Shown piece after piece: positions 1 through 10,527 of a DNA stretch of 64,000 nucleotides. The position numbers were made by a program, and so were the translations under genes. Under the pieces are notes generated by a model. It was not told the DNA's origin and did no database searches. It worked only from the letters and a program-made list of their open reading frames with translations. Origin of the DNA: CBDEGU01 sp965238045 (GTDB taxonomy: Bacteria > Acidobacteriota > Terriglobia > Bryobacterales > UBA6623); NCBI GenBank assembly GCA_965238045.1, contig CBDEGU010000002.1:124001-188000 (forward strand), read 5' to 3'. Each line of letters begins with the position of its first letter. The first letter of the stretch is position 1.

Positions 1-55
1 CGAGGTCGCGGGCACCCCTGGGTTCGCAGCCCTGGTCCGCCGGGAGTCAGATGCA

Positions 56-1006
56 ATGAACACAGCCTGGGGAGATGTCGCGGTTCACGACGCGCACGCC
101 CACCTTCTGTCGCGAAATTTTTTCCGGCTCTTGGCCGCCCAAAAATCCGGTCTTGCGGCTGAACATCTCGCCGCCGAACATCCCGACGAGGCGCCCGAGA
201 AGGCGATTGTGGCGGAGCTAGGGTGGGATCTGCCTCGAGAGGACCCCGCCGAGCTTGCCGCCCGCTGGGTCACCGAACTCGACCGTCACGGAATCCGCAA
301 GATCGCTCTGATGGCCAGCTTGCCCGGCGACGAGCAGTCGGCCGCGGCCGCCCGCGCGGCCTTCTCCGATCGCATCCATGGCTATTTCATGCTCAATCCG
401 TTGGCCGAGGGCGCCGCCGAGCGGGCCGAGAACGCGGTCGAGAACCTGGGGCTCCAAGGGATCTGCCTGTTTCCGGCGATGCACGGTTTTTCAATACAGG
501 ACGAGCGCTTGCGGCCCATCTATGAGATCGCCTCGGGCCGCAAGGTGGTTGTATTCGTCCACATGGGAGTGCTGACGGTCGGTCTGCGCGGCAAGCTTGG
601 ATTGCCCTCGAAGTTCGACATGAGCCGCTCGAACCCGATCGATCTGCATCGGGTGGCGATGGAATTTCCCGACGTGCGGTTTGTCATCCCCCACTTCGGC
701 GCCGGTTATTTTCGCGAGGTGCTGATGCTTGGAGACCTGGCGCCGAACGTCTATCTGGATACATCGAGCACAAATTCTTGGACCAAGTACCAAGTGCCCG
801 GGATCGAGCTCAGCGATGTCTTCGCCCAAGCGCTCGAAGTCTACGGTTCCCAGCGCCTGTTGTTCGGATCGGATTCGTCGTTCTTCCCTCGCGGCTGGAA
901 CCAGAGTGTCATGGAAGCGCAACTACGGGTCTTCGAGAAGTTGAAGCTGGAGGCCGGGGATGTGCAAGCCATCCTCGGCGGGAACCTGCAACGCCTGCTG
1001 GACTAA
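56..1006 (+). CDS. Amidohydrolase-2 family metal-dependent hydrolase
   Basis: The 316-residue product is a TIM-barrel hydrolase of the amidohydrolase-2 (PF04909) type, which hydrolyses or decarboxylates small carboxylic or lactone substrates in the cytoplasm. An HxH metal motif (HAH, residues 14-16) opens the barrel. A later PHFGAG segment supplies another likely metal His, and LLFGSDSSFF near the C-terminus supplies the terminal barrel Asp. No signal peptide is visible. The length fits the family. It is transcribed alone, 245 bp before an acyl-CoA dehydrogenase, and that spacer carries a degenerate 14-bp repeat. The substrate cannot be deduced from sequence. Confidence 0.85.
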   Translation: MNTAWGDVAVHDAHAHLLSRNFFRLLAAQKSGLAAEHLAAEHPDEAPEKAIVAELGWDLPREDPAELAARWVTELDRHGIRKIALMASLPGDEQSAAAARAAFSDRIHGYFMLNPLAEGAAERAENAVENLGLQGICLFPAMHGFSIQDERLRPIYEIASGRKVVVFVHMGVLTVGLRGKLGLPSKFDMSRSNPIDLHRVAMEFPDVRFVIPHFGAGYFREVLMLGDLAPNVYLDTSSTNSWTKYQVPGIELSDVFAQALEVYGSQRLLFGSDSSFFPRGWNQSVMEAQLRVFEKLKLEAGDVQAILGGNLQRLLD

Positions 1007-1251
1007 CCGCCGTATAGGCGGACTCGCACAGGCGGACCCACACAGCCGGACACGCATAGGCGGGCTGGGCAGAGGCGTACTCAGGTTGGCGGGCGCGGCC
1101 TGTGAAGTAGCCTGGTCGCGGGCCGGCGCTAGAATGTGCGAGCCTTGAATTTCAGGACGCACATGCCCGGGGATGCAGACGCTCGGGGATGCGGCGTTCG
1201 GATTCGAACCGCTCGCGTTCGGAATCGCCGGACGAAAAGAGACAAGCCGCC

Positions 1252-2469
<1,218 letters not shown>

Positions 2470-2487
2470 CTGTTCTACCGCACCGGT

Positions 2488-3540
2488 CTACCGCACAAGC
2501 CGCCCGAGCTGGTCCGCGCGCTGCTCGTAGTTTTTGGCGTAGTAATCCCGGTAAGCCCCGGAGCGAACCCGCTGCATCCAGTCCGCGCTGGACTTGTACC
2601 ACTCGACGGTGCTCGCCAGCCCCGCCTCGAAGCCGATTTGCGGCGACCAGCCCGTCGCGCGGGTGAGCTTCTCGCTCGTGATCGCGTAGCGGCGGTCGTG
2701 GCCAGGGCGGTCGGCGACAGTTTCAAGAAGGTCCCCGGACTTGCCCGTCGCCGCGAGGATCTTCGTCACTACCTCGATGTTCGGCAGAGCGCGGGTCCCG
2801 CCGATGTTGTAGATCTCTCCAGGCTGCCCTTTTTGCAGAACCGCGTCGAGCGCCCGGCAGTGGTCCTCGACATGCAGCCAGTCACGCACCTGCATGCCGT
2901 CGCCGTAGATGGGCAGCGGCTGGTCTTCGAGCGCGTTGGCGATCATCAGCGGAATCAACTTTTCGGGGAATTGATATGGGCCGTAGTTGTTCGAGGCCCG
3001 CGTCACGCATACCGGCAGCTTGTAGGTCGTAAAGTAGGAAAGCGCCAAGAGATCCGCCCCGGCTTTCGACGACGAGTACGGGCTGCTGGGACGCAGCGGA
3101 AAGTCCTCATCGGCCTCGGCCGGCGGATCAATGCTGCCATAGACCTCGTCGGTCGAGACATGCAAGAAGCGGGCAACGCCGTGGCGGCGGGCGGCTTCGA
3201 GCAGGTTAAATGTGCCGTTGAAGTTCGTTTCGATGACTGGCCGGGGAGAAAGAATGCTGCGATCCACGTGGGACTCAGCAGCGAAATGAACGACGGCCTC
3301 GGGCTGAAAATCCGCGAAGGCTTGCTCGACCGCGTCGCCGTCGCGGATATCGCCCTTCATGAAGCGGTAGCATTCGTGTCCCGCGACCGGCTCGATATTT
3401 TCGAGATTCCCCGCGTAGCTCAGGGCGTCGAAATTCAAAATCTCTACCGCACGCTCCCCGCCAGACGCGACAGGGCCGAGCGCGGCACGAATGAACGCGG
3501 AGCCGATGAACCCCGCCCCGCCGGTAACCAGAATCTTCAT
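2488..3540 (-). CDS. rfbB: dTDP-glucose 4,6-dehydratase
   Basis: This 350-residue short-chain dehydrogenase/reductase converts dTDP-glucose to dTDP-4-keto-6-deoxyglucose, an early step toward dTDP-rhamnose and other deoxysugars for surface polysaccharide. The N-terminus has the NAD motif TGGAGFIG. STDEVYGS and the YSSSKAG form of the YxxxK catalytic motif follow, then NNYGPYQFPEKLIP, which is diagnostic of the RmlB group. Its ATG overlaps the rfbC stop codon by 4 bp (ATGA), so the two genes are probably translationally coupled, rfbC first. The rmlA and rmlD partners are not in this window. Confidence 0.95.
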   Translation of the reverse strand: MKILVTGGAGFIGSAFIRAALGPVASGGERAVEILNFDALSYAGNLENIEPVAGHECYRFMKGDIRDGDAVEQAFADFQPEAVVHFAAESHVDRSILSPRPVIETNFNGTFNLLEAARRHGVARFLHVSTDEVYGSIDPPAEADEDFPLRPSSPYSSSKAGADLLALSYFTTYKLPVCVTRASNNYGPYQFPEKLIPLMIANALEDQPLPIYGDGMQVRDWLHVEDHCRALDAVLQKGQPGEIYNIGGTRALPNIEVVTKILAATGKSGDLLETVADRPGHDRRYAITSEKLTRATGWSPQIGFEAGLASTVEWYKSSADWMQRVRSGAYRDYYAKNYEQRADQLGRLVR

Positions 3541-4085
3541 TTGTGCTGCAACTCCCAGTCGTAACCGATGCCCGGATCATTGTAAGCAATGCGGCCCTCG
3601 TCGGCCGGGTCATAGTGGCGATTGGTCAAATAAACCAGCAGGGCGGGCTGCTCGCCAATCACCTTGTAACCGTGCCCGACGCCGGGAGGAATCAGGATTT
3701 GCCAGGGGCGCAGAGCGCCCACATAGAGTGTATTGCGCCGGGTGAAGGTCGGCGAGTCCTTTCGCAGATCCACCAATGCGACCTGAAACATGCCCTGCAC
3801 CGTGGCCCAGAGGTCGGTCTGATGCCGGTGGTAGTGGAAGGCCTTGATCGTGCCTGGGTAGCTGAGAGCCGCGGAGACCTGTGTGGAGTCGGGCGGAAAT
3901 CCGGCCGAAAGCCCCTCGCCCAGACGAGAGATCTCCAAGAAGTACCCGCGATCATCAGGCCAGAGCTTGCCAGCCCGCACGGCAACCCCGTCAATGAGAT
4001 CGGCCGAATCCGGTTTAAGAATCACGCTGCCGATGCCTGGCTCGCGAGCGGGCAGGTTGATGTCGATCAGATCGGAGTCTTTCAT
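3537..4085 (-). CDS. rfbC: dTDP-4-dehydrorhamnose 3,5-epimerase family protein
   Basis: The product (182 residues from the ATG at 4085) is a cupin of the RmlC family, which epimerises C3 and C5 of dTDP-4-keto-6-deoxyglucose. The segment RGYFLEISRLGEGL, the motif KAFHYHRHQTDLW with the expected catalytic-region His, the LRPWQILIPPGVGHGY cupin strand and the C-terminal NDPGIGYDW are typical. In-frame ATGs at 4100 and 4157 are alternatives; the short start was chosen because the extra N-terminal residues look non-family. It overlaps rfbB by 4 bp and precedes it in the same transcript. The motif at KAFHYH deviates from the canonical RGLHYQ, so a related dTDP-sugar epimerase is possible. Confidence 0.88.
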   Translation of the reverse strand: MKDSDLIDINLPAREPGIGSVILKPDSADLIDGVAVRAGKLWPDDRGYFLEISRLGEGLSAGFPPDSTQVSAALSYPGTIKAFHYHRHQTDLWATVQGMFQVALVDLRKDSPTFTRRNTLYVGALRPWQILIPPGVGHGYKVIGEQPALLVYLTNRHYDPADEGRIAYNDPGIGYDWELQHK

Positions 4086-4371
4086 GATTTCTTGGCCCAT
4101 GGATGGCTGGGGGTCAACTGAAGTTTGTTCGCCATGACGCAATTCCACACACGCCAAATGCGGCGCGCTCGTTCCATGGCGCTCTCACTATTCTACAGCG
4201 GGGGCGAATCGAGAAGACCGATGGACCGGAGGAAAAACAGTCTGCCGCGGGTGGACACTGGCAGCCCGGCCGCTTCGTTAAGATTGAGTTCAGCCCGGGG
4301 AAGCAGAGCAGGAGATCTTGCCGCCGTTGGAATTTCCTCGCAGGGCGAGAACCGCGCGTGGGAGGAGTGGA

Positions 4372-6205
4372 ATGAAAACATCTTCAATCAATCTGGCGCC
4401 CCGGCTCGCGGTGCTGGCCGTGGCCGCCGTCTCCGCGCTGAGCGCCCAGACGTCCACTTGGAGGCCAGTCTATCTGGGCACCAGCGGCATGGTCGCGACG
4501 GCGCACTACGGTTCGGCCATGGCGGGCTACAAGATGCTCGCCCAAGGCGGGAACGCGATCGACGCCGCGGTGGCCGCCGGATTCGCCAGTACCGTCGTCG
4601 AGCCGAGCCGCGCGGGCATCGGCGGGGACATGTTCATCCTCATCTACCTGGCCAAGGCGAACAGGGTGATCTTCATCAACGGCGGCGGCTGGGCGCCGCG
4701 CCGGGCCACGGCGGATTTCTTCCGGGAGCGCGGCGGTTTGGAGAAGGACGGCCCGCTGGCGCCGGTCGTGCCGGGAGCAGCGGCGGCTCTGTTGCTGGCC
4801 GCCAAGAAGTACGGCCGGCTGAGCCGCGACAAGACGCTTGCGCCCGCGATCGAGCTGGCCGAGCGAGGCTTTGTCGTGAGCGAAAACCTGGGAAATGTCT
4901 TCCGGCGCAATCTCAAGCGCTTGCTTGCCTTCCCTTCGCTAGCAGGCATGTGGATGCGCGATGGTGCTCCGGTGGACATGGGCGATCTGGTGGTGCAGAA
5001 GAACCTTGGCCAGACCTTCCGCCGCATCGTTGCGCAAGGGCATGCCGGTTTCTATAGCGGCGTCACGGCGCGGCGCATTGTTGAGTTCCTGGGAAAAGAC
5101 GGCGGCATCATGGAGATGGCTGACTTGGGCGAGTTCGCCGCCCAAGAGGCCGAGCCGCTGCACATCAGATACAAGGGCTATGACATCTATGGCGTGCCCC
5201 CGCCGACACAGGGTCATGTCATGCTCCAGGCGCTCAAGATCATCGAGGGCTACGACCTGCAGGAAATGAAGCACAACTCAGCCGACTACATCCACCATCT
5301 CGCCGAAGCGCTGAAGCTGGCCTTCGCCGACAGCGAAGCTTTCATCGGCGACCCGCGTTTCGTCAAGGATATTCCGATGGACAAGTTGCTTTCGAGCGAG
5401 TACGCGGCCAGACGCCGGGCGTTGATCCGTCCCGGCCGGGCTTTCGATTCAGCCCCTCCGCCGGGCGCTTTCCGCTCGGCCGCGGCCGATCGCCGGCGAC
5501 CGCTCCTTGACGGCAGTAAGCTCCGTGCCAGCAGTAAGCTCTATGCCAGCGGCAAGGGAATGCACCGCGAGCTGAGGGGTGACGAGGCTTTCCCGGTGTG
5601 GATTGAAAACTTGACCACCTATATCGGCCTATATCGGCATGGTCGACAAGGACCGCAACATGGTCTCGATCACCGCTTCGGTTGCGTCTGACTTCGGCAG
5701 CGGCATGTATGTTGACGGCGAGGGTGGCGGATTCTTCATCAACAACGTGATGGGGCGTTTTCACCTCGACGCCGGACACGCCAACGAACTGGCCCCGCGC
5801 AAACGGCCCCGTCAGACGCTCAATCCGGTTCTCGTGATGAAGGACGGCAAGCCGATGATGGTTTTTGGCACTCCCGGAGGCGATACGCAAGGGCAGTCTC
5901 AATTGCAGTTTTTCTTGAACTATGTCCAGTTCGGCATGAACGTACAGCAGGCGCTGGAACAGCCCTACGCCATTACCAACGCTTACTCCAACTCGATGGT
6001 CCCCCACCAGAGGAGCAAGAGGCTGTCGGTTTCCGGGCGCATTGCGCGGGAGACGCGAGAGGAACTGGCCTCCCGCGGGCACCATGTGGCGACCCATTCC
6101 GCGAAGGGCGTGGGAAGCGTGAAGGCCATCGTGGTGGTTCCGGATACGGGGATTCTGATGAGCGGCGCCGCGCCGGCCACCGATGGCTACGTGATCGGAT
6201 GGTGA
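4372..6205 (+). pseudogene. ggt: Gamma-glutamyltransferase, frameshifted by a 10-bp duplication
   Basis: The gene encodes a secreted gamma-glutamyltransferase (glutathione hydrolase), split over two frames: 4372-5691 and 5639-6205. A GGAGGAG ribosome-binding site at 4361 precedes the ATG, which is followed by a signal peptide and family blocks (GNAIDAAVAAGFASTVVEP, GIGGDMFI, PPPTQGHVMLQAL). At 5618-5637 the word CCTATATCGG is present twice in tandem. Removing one copy restores the frame and yields TTYIGMVDKDRNMVSIT, the autoprocessing region whose first Thr becomes the catalytic nucleophile. The restored protein would be 607 residues, normal for the family. As read, the small subunit cannot be made after self-cleavage. 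An 18-bp near-perfect duplication also lies at 5513-5548. Confidence 0.9.
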
Positions 6206-6270
6206 ATCGTAGCCGTGAGACGCAGCGGTGAGACGTAGCGGGCCGTGAGACACCGTACAATAGGCGTGAA

Positions 6271-6551
6271 ATGAACTTGCTTCGGAGCAGTTGCATGCTG
6301 GCCGGGATATTGCTCGGTGGCGCGACGGTGAGCGGCGACGCGGCGACGGCATCCGAGGCGGGGTGACCCACGGCGCAACCGACGATTTCTCGTATAACGT
6401 CGCGGAAAACCCGGTAAGCGTCCACGATCTGCACGCCACCATGATGCACCTGCTCGGCGTGGACCACAAACGCCTCACCTTCAAGTACCAAGGGCGGCAC
6501 TTTCGGCTCACCGATGTCCACGGCGAGGTGGTATCGCCATTGCTAGCCTAG
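6271..6551 (+). pseudogene. DUF1501 protein remnant (C-terminal piece) behind an unrelated leader
   Basis: From about 6357 the frame ending at 6551 encodes a clear C-terminal piece of DUF1501 proteins, the Tat-exported sulfatase-fold family of Planctomycetes and Solibacteres (GATDDF, VHDLHATMMHLLG, LTFKYQGRHFRLTDVHGEV). The first roughly 400 residues of the family are absent. Just upstream, in another frame, an ATG at 6271 starts a 31-residue leader-like peptide (hydrophobic LAGILLGGATVSG) ending at TGA 6364-6366. This looks like a deletion joining a secretion leader to the tail of a DUF1501 gene. The 60 bp before it hold three imperfect copies of a GTGAGAC-type word. Confidence 0.75.
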
Positions 6552-7747
6552 AGCATTTTCAGAAATGAACGAGACAATCCACAGGGACCGCTAGATCGCC
6601 ACCAGCAACGGCCAGAGCTGAAATCACCCCCAAACCGAGCCGCGCACGTCAGTAAGCGGTCCCGCCACAAAACCATAGCCCCAGCCCCCACGAAAAACGC
6701 CAAAAACGGAAAAACAAGGGAAAATGGGACAGCCTATCTACGCGATTTGCGTGGCTCACACACTTGCGGCAGCTGCCACTTCTTCCACGGAATCGTTCCC
6801 CATCATCATCTTGTAATGGCCAATCTGCCCCGTCTTCTCGAAGATTGCCTGGAACACCCCGAGATAACTCTGGACCATCGTGTCGCTCGGAGTCACATAG
6901 AGATCATCATCAGCATAGTGCGATCCGGCGTTGACCCATGAGAAGAGGGATCTGCAGATCAACTTTTCTTGACCATCAAACTTCGCACAGATGTCATCTG
7001 TGGCGACAGACCCGAGAATCGTGAAATAGTGCTCAAGGATGCGTCGCAGAGTGTCCTCGAGTCTTGTGTCGGCTGGGTTGGGCTTGCGCACGTCCATCCA
7101 GAGCAACTCGTAGGATGACTTGATCGGATTGTCCTGGTGCCGCTTAACCTTCGTTAGCGATCCGAGTTTCCGAACGATCCAGAACGACTCTTCCTTCAGT
7201 GGCCCACTCTTGCGCCTGTGGTCGAATGTCACTTCCTTGTGGAAATAGATGTTGTGCGTGAGGATAAACACCTGCTTGATATGTCCTTGCCCTTCTCGAA
7301 CCTCGTTGCAAACCCCCCTGATGAGACTGCTAACTATAAAAAGGATGTCACTATCCAGACTTGAAACGGGGTCATCAAAGACAACGATCCGGTCCGTCCT
7401 GGTGTCAGTTTCCGACATGCCACCTCTGAGCATGTGATAGAAGTACAGAAATACGACGAACGTCTTTTCGCCCTCGCTCAACGTCTCCCGGGCATCTTCA
7501 CCATTGTCCCGGACAAGCCTGTAGGACTTCTTGTCCATACCCATCGCCAGTTTGAAGCTGTCGAAGCCGAATCGCGATAGGACGCCGTTGATGCCGTCGA
7601 TCGTTGGTTGAATGCTCGTAGTCCGCTTCGCAAGGTCGCGAATCTCTTGCCCCTTGGCGCTGATTCGACGGTTGGTCTCCTCGATATTCAATTTGAGGTT
7701 CGCAACGGCCTTGTTCAGTGCCTCCTTCTTTTCGCTATACTGCTTTA

Positions 7748-8784
7748 GATGGGTATTCACTTGACTCAGGTATTTTGAAATGGCCCCTACATGTTGTGGT
7801 TGTCCGTAGCGCGTGTTGCGGTGCCTCCGACCAGCGACTTGTAGGGCGCCGGTTGGACGGCGACGGCCTGCTGAACCAGGCGGTAGAAGAGCTTGCCTCG
7901 GCTTCTGGACTTGCGGCGGTTGAAGCGGAAGGTGAATTCGTCGAGGTAGTAGTCGAGATGCTCGTGGCTGACGGCTCCTTGATGCGTACCCAGTATCCAA
8001 CGCTTCAGTAACGACACCACGCGATGCACGCGGGGGAGCAGTTGAGAGGCTCGTGCCGGTTGCCCGTCCAGGTAGCTCACCTCGTGGCGATAGCCGTCGC
8101 TTTCGAGTGGCTCGTATCCCAGCCAGCCGTCCGTGTGGACCACGCTGCCGGGTTCGACCGACTCGCCGACGAAGGCCATCAAGCTGTCCCCAGAGGCGTT
8201 CGGAATCGTGCGCATCCGAACTCGTCCGATGCCGGCGCCATCTTCCTCGGCCGCTACTACAATCAGCGCTTTCGCGTCGGTTTGGCGGCCCCGCACGCCC
8301 TCCTCCAGGGCTCCTAAGTAAGTCTCGTCAACCTCAACGCGCCCGCTGAGGCGATCACGTCCGGGCCGCACCATAGCGCGCCGAAGCTTGTGCAACCAAG
8401 TCCAGGCCGTCTTGTAGCTGCCCAGGCCCAACACCCGCTGCAATCCCAATGCACTCGCCCCGTTCTTCTGGCTGGTGAGCCACCACATTGCTCGAAACCA
8501 ACTCTGGAGCGGCTTGCGGGTGTCTTGAAAGATTGTGCCTGCTGTCGCCGAAGCTTGATGCCCGCAGCTTGCACACTGCAGCAGCACCGTGCGCACCGCC
8601 CAGGTTTTGTCATGCCCGCATCGCGGACAACGAAAACCCTCCGGCCAGCGGAGTTGACACAGATACTCCCGACAGGCCTGCTCGCTAGCGAAACGCGCCT
8701 CGAACTCGGCCAAATTCCGGGGATAATCTTCCATCGCCCAAGATCCTACATCTTGGGGTCACCTGAGTCAAGTAAATACCCATC
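7748..8784 (-). mobile_element. IS1595-family-like insertion sequence, complete
   Basis: The 1,037-bp element is bounded by 24-bp terminal inverted repeats at 7748-7771 and 8761-8784 that differ at one position. It is flanked by perfect 8-bp direct repeats CTGCTTTA at 7740-7747 and 8785-8792, and 8 bp is the target duplication known for IS1595. It carries one transposase gene on the minus strand. It interrupts the RloC-like gene in the same orientation, and precise excision would restore that reading frame. A weaker CCCC-starting inverted match lies just inside the ends, near 7784 and 8758. Confidence 0.93.
7787..8734 (-). CDS. IS1595-family transposase
   Basis: The 315-residue transposase begins with a zinc ribbon (CPRCGH and CASCGH pairs). 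A helix-turn-helix-like segment with WTWLHKLRRAM follows, then the DDE catalytic domain: VEVDETYLG (first Asp), VVHTDGWLGY (second Asp) and the C-terminal LDYYLDEFTFRFNRRKSR block. These are the hallmarks of IS1595 (ISXO2-like) transposases. The gene appears intact and fills almost the whole element. It would be read in the same direction as the interrupted host gene. Nothing suggests passenger genes. Confidence 0.95.
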   Translation of the reverse strand: MEDYPRNLAEFEARFASEQACREYLCQLRWPEGFRCPRCGHDKTWAVRTVLLQCASCGHQASATAGTIFQDTRKPLQSWFRAMWWLTSQKNGASALGLQRVLGLGSYKTAWTWLHKLRRAMVRPGRDRLSGRVEVDETYLGALEEGVRGRQTDAKALIVVAAEEDGAGIGRVRMRTIPNASGDSLMAFVGESVEPGSVVHTDGWLGYEPLESDGYRHEVSYLDGQPARASQLLPRVHRVVSLLKRWILGTHQGAVSHEHLDYYLDEFTFRFNRRKSRSRGKLFYRLVQQAVAVQPAPYKSLVGGTATRATDNHNM

Positions 8785-10023
8785 CTGCTTTAAATTGAGT
8801 TCAAGCTCCTTGAGCACGAAACGCCACACCTGCACCACCAACTCACGCTTCTCAGCCGCGAGGTTGTCGACCGTGAGGTTGTGCTTGGTGACCTGAGCGT
8901 TGGCAGCGTCAATCAATTCCTTGATCGCCGTGCATACGGTGGCGAGAGATTTCAGTTCCACAACCTGGCTTGGCTCCTTCTTCTTCTTATCCAGCAGGAG
9001 TTGATTGGCACCAATGGTCTGATCCAAGATTAGCTTCTGTGAGTTGAGCCTCTCCACGTCAAGAAACTTGTGCGAAGCGTCAATGACCCCGCCAATACGG
9101 GTCTGGATGTCCGACGAATCAGCGCCGTACTCCGAAACGAGAGCGTCGATTGCCTTACCGTCCGTCTCGAATGTCTCATCGAAGTACTCTGTCAGACTCG
9201 CAGCGAAAGCGTCAGTCGTCGCCTGCTGGCAGAATGGGCACACTTGGTCATCTGCGTCGTAGAACGTGCGGCCTTGTCGAACCCAGTCGCTGTTCCCGAG
9301 CTTCTTGATCATCGCAGCAATATCAACGTCGTCCTTGCCGATCACCCGCTTTCTCAGAATCGGATCGGACTCGTGGGCGAGCAATGCAGCCGTATCAAGC
9401 GTCGGGATGGAGGTTTCCCTCGTCGGGGCTTCTCCGAAGATCGTCTCCGCTCGCGTCTCCAGATCACTGAGCGGCTTCAAGGGCGCTTTGTTGGCCGTTC
9501 CTTCATAGAGAACCTTCTCCTTGAACTACTCCGCGTTGTTTCTGTACCCAGTGAACGCGCCTTGAAGCTTCTCATCATGGTTCTGCTTTTGCGCCCAACA
9601 CTTCTCCTGGAACTGCTTCTCGATCTGGGCAAGTTCGCTCTTCTTTCCCCCGGCACCGTCTTCACCCTGCAGAAGGTTTTTCAATCCGTCAAGACTGGTG
9701 TACTCTTCGTCGAGCCGCTGGTTAGCGGTTGCGATCTTCTCCAGCGTGTCTTTCTGCTTCTCGCCTAGGGTGATAACACCCTTCAACTGGGCGAAGTTCT
9801 TCTCAACGAAATCGCGGTTGAGAACGACTGTCTCAAGTGGTCTTCCATTTTTCCATTTCACCGAACAGTCAGCGTACGGCGCCTGATCAGCGATGACGCG
9901 GCTAATCGTTGTCTTTCCGGTGCCGTTTGAGCCGAACAGGTAGTTGAACTGGCGCAGATCGGTCAACATTTGGGGCGACGCTCCGAAGGTTGCAGTATTA
10001 CTAATCTTCATGGATTCGATCAT

Positions 10024-10527
10024 TTCTTCACCAGAAAACCAGGAAACTGTGGCCACAATACCATATATGTTCATTATCGATTTTCGCCGAGCCCAACTCC
10101 TGGCACAACCCCGGAACAGCCGCATACGACGAACACCGATTAACGCCCGCGTGTAGCAGGCTTGGTGCCCGCGGGTATCCAGCACGGCTGTAGAGAAAGT
10201 GGGGAAAACCTACTATTTTTGATGGGTAGCGGCAGGCGCCGCGATCGATGGCAGGTTGCTTGGGTTCAGTGCTCTGCATTGTCGCGGGGGAGGCCGGTGG
10301 CGAAGGCGCGAAAAAATGCTGGGACAGCCAGCCGCGCCTCCGTTGAGGTCTTGCAGATTAGCGAGCACGGCGCTTGCGCTTGTGGCAGTCCCGAATTTTT
10401 CGAGCCTTCGGGGTAGCGCGTCAGCACGGCGAAATTGCAAACCTTCCAACTGAAGTCCAGGGATACATTGATCGGAAACTGGGGGGAACTGAGGGCAGCT
10501 TCCGACTTCCGGTCTACTGCTCGCCCC
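10024..10527. other. Non-coding stretch holding a dispersed repeat copy (family C)
   Basis: No convincing gene lies between the start of the RloC-like gene and the M81 peptidase stop. The segment 10300-10409 matches 41263-41554 in two blocks: the word run around 10309-10339, and the run around 10378-10409 beginning GCTTGTGGCAGTCCCGA. The remainder has no features I can assign. Upstream of 10023 there must be the promoter of the RloC-like gene, but I see no clear -35/-10 pair. Confidence 0.55.
10300..10409 (+). repeat. Dispersed repeat family C, copy 1
   Basis: This block of about 110 bp matches the region 41263-41554 once the nested 184-bp repeat A at 41307-41490 is removed. Shared words include ATGCTG.G.CAGCCAGCCGCGC, TCTTGC, and GCTTGTGGCAGTCCCGA followed by TTTC and GCCTTC. 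On the minus strand both copies read as a similar peptide (SGLPQA, then ARLA and AFF). It could therefore be a relic of a coding sequence rather than a purely structural repeat. Confidence 0.55.

Larger units (their letters stand above)
6756..10023 (-). pseudogene. RloC-like AAA_13 ATPase (putative anticodon-nuclease defence protein), disrupted
   Basis: The gene reads from the ATG at 10023 to the stop at 6756, with an IS1595-type element at 7748-8784. Removing the IS and one 8-bp target repeat leaves 2,223 bp, exactly 741 codons in one frame. The remaining lesion is an amber codon at 9526-9528 (codon 166), inside GYRNNAE*FKEKVL. Visible parts are Walker A GSNGTGKTT (31-39), a CPFC zinc-hook motif (about 262-265) in coiled coil, ABC signature LSEGEK, Walker B/D-loop VVFDDPVSSLDSD, switch His in ILTHN, and a C-terminal domain with FSWVNAGSHYADDD. 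AAA_13 with a zinc hook is the RloC/PrrC architecture: tRNA-cleaving, DNA-damage- or phage-responsive. The nuclease residues were not verified, so another AAA_13 subgroup is possible. Confidence 0.85.

Noticed and set aside
7783..8758. IS1595 ends placed at the inner CCCC/GGGG match
   Set aside because: The flanks there show no direct repeats, while the outer 24-bp inverted repeats are bordered by perfect 8-bp duplications.
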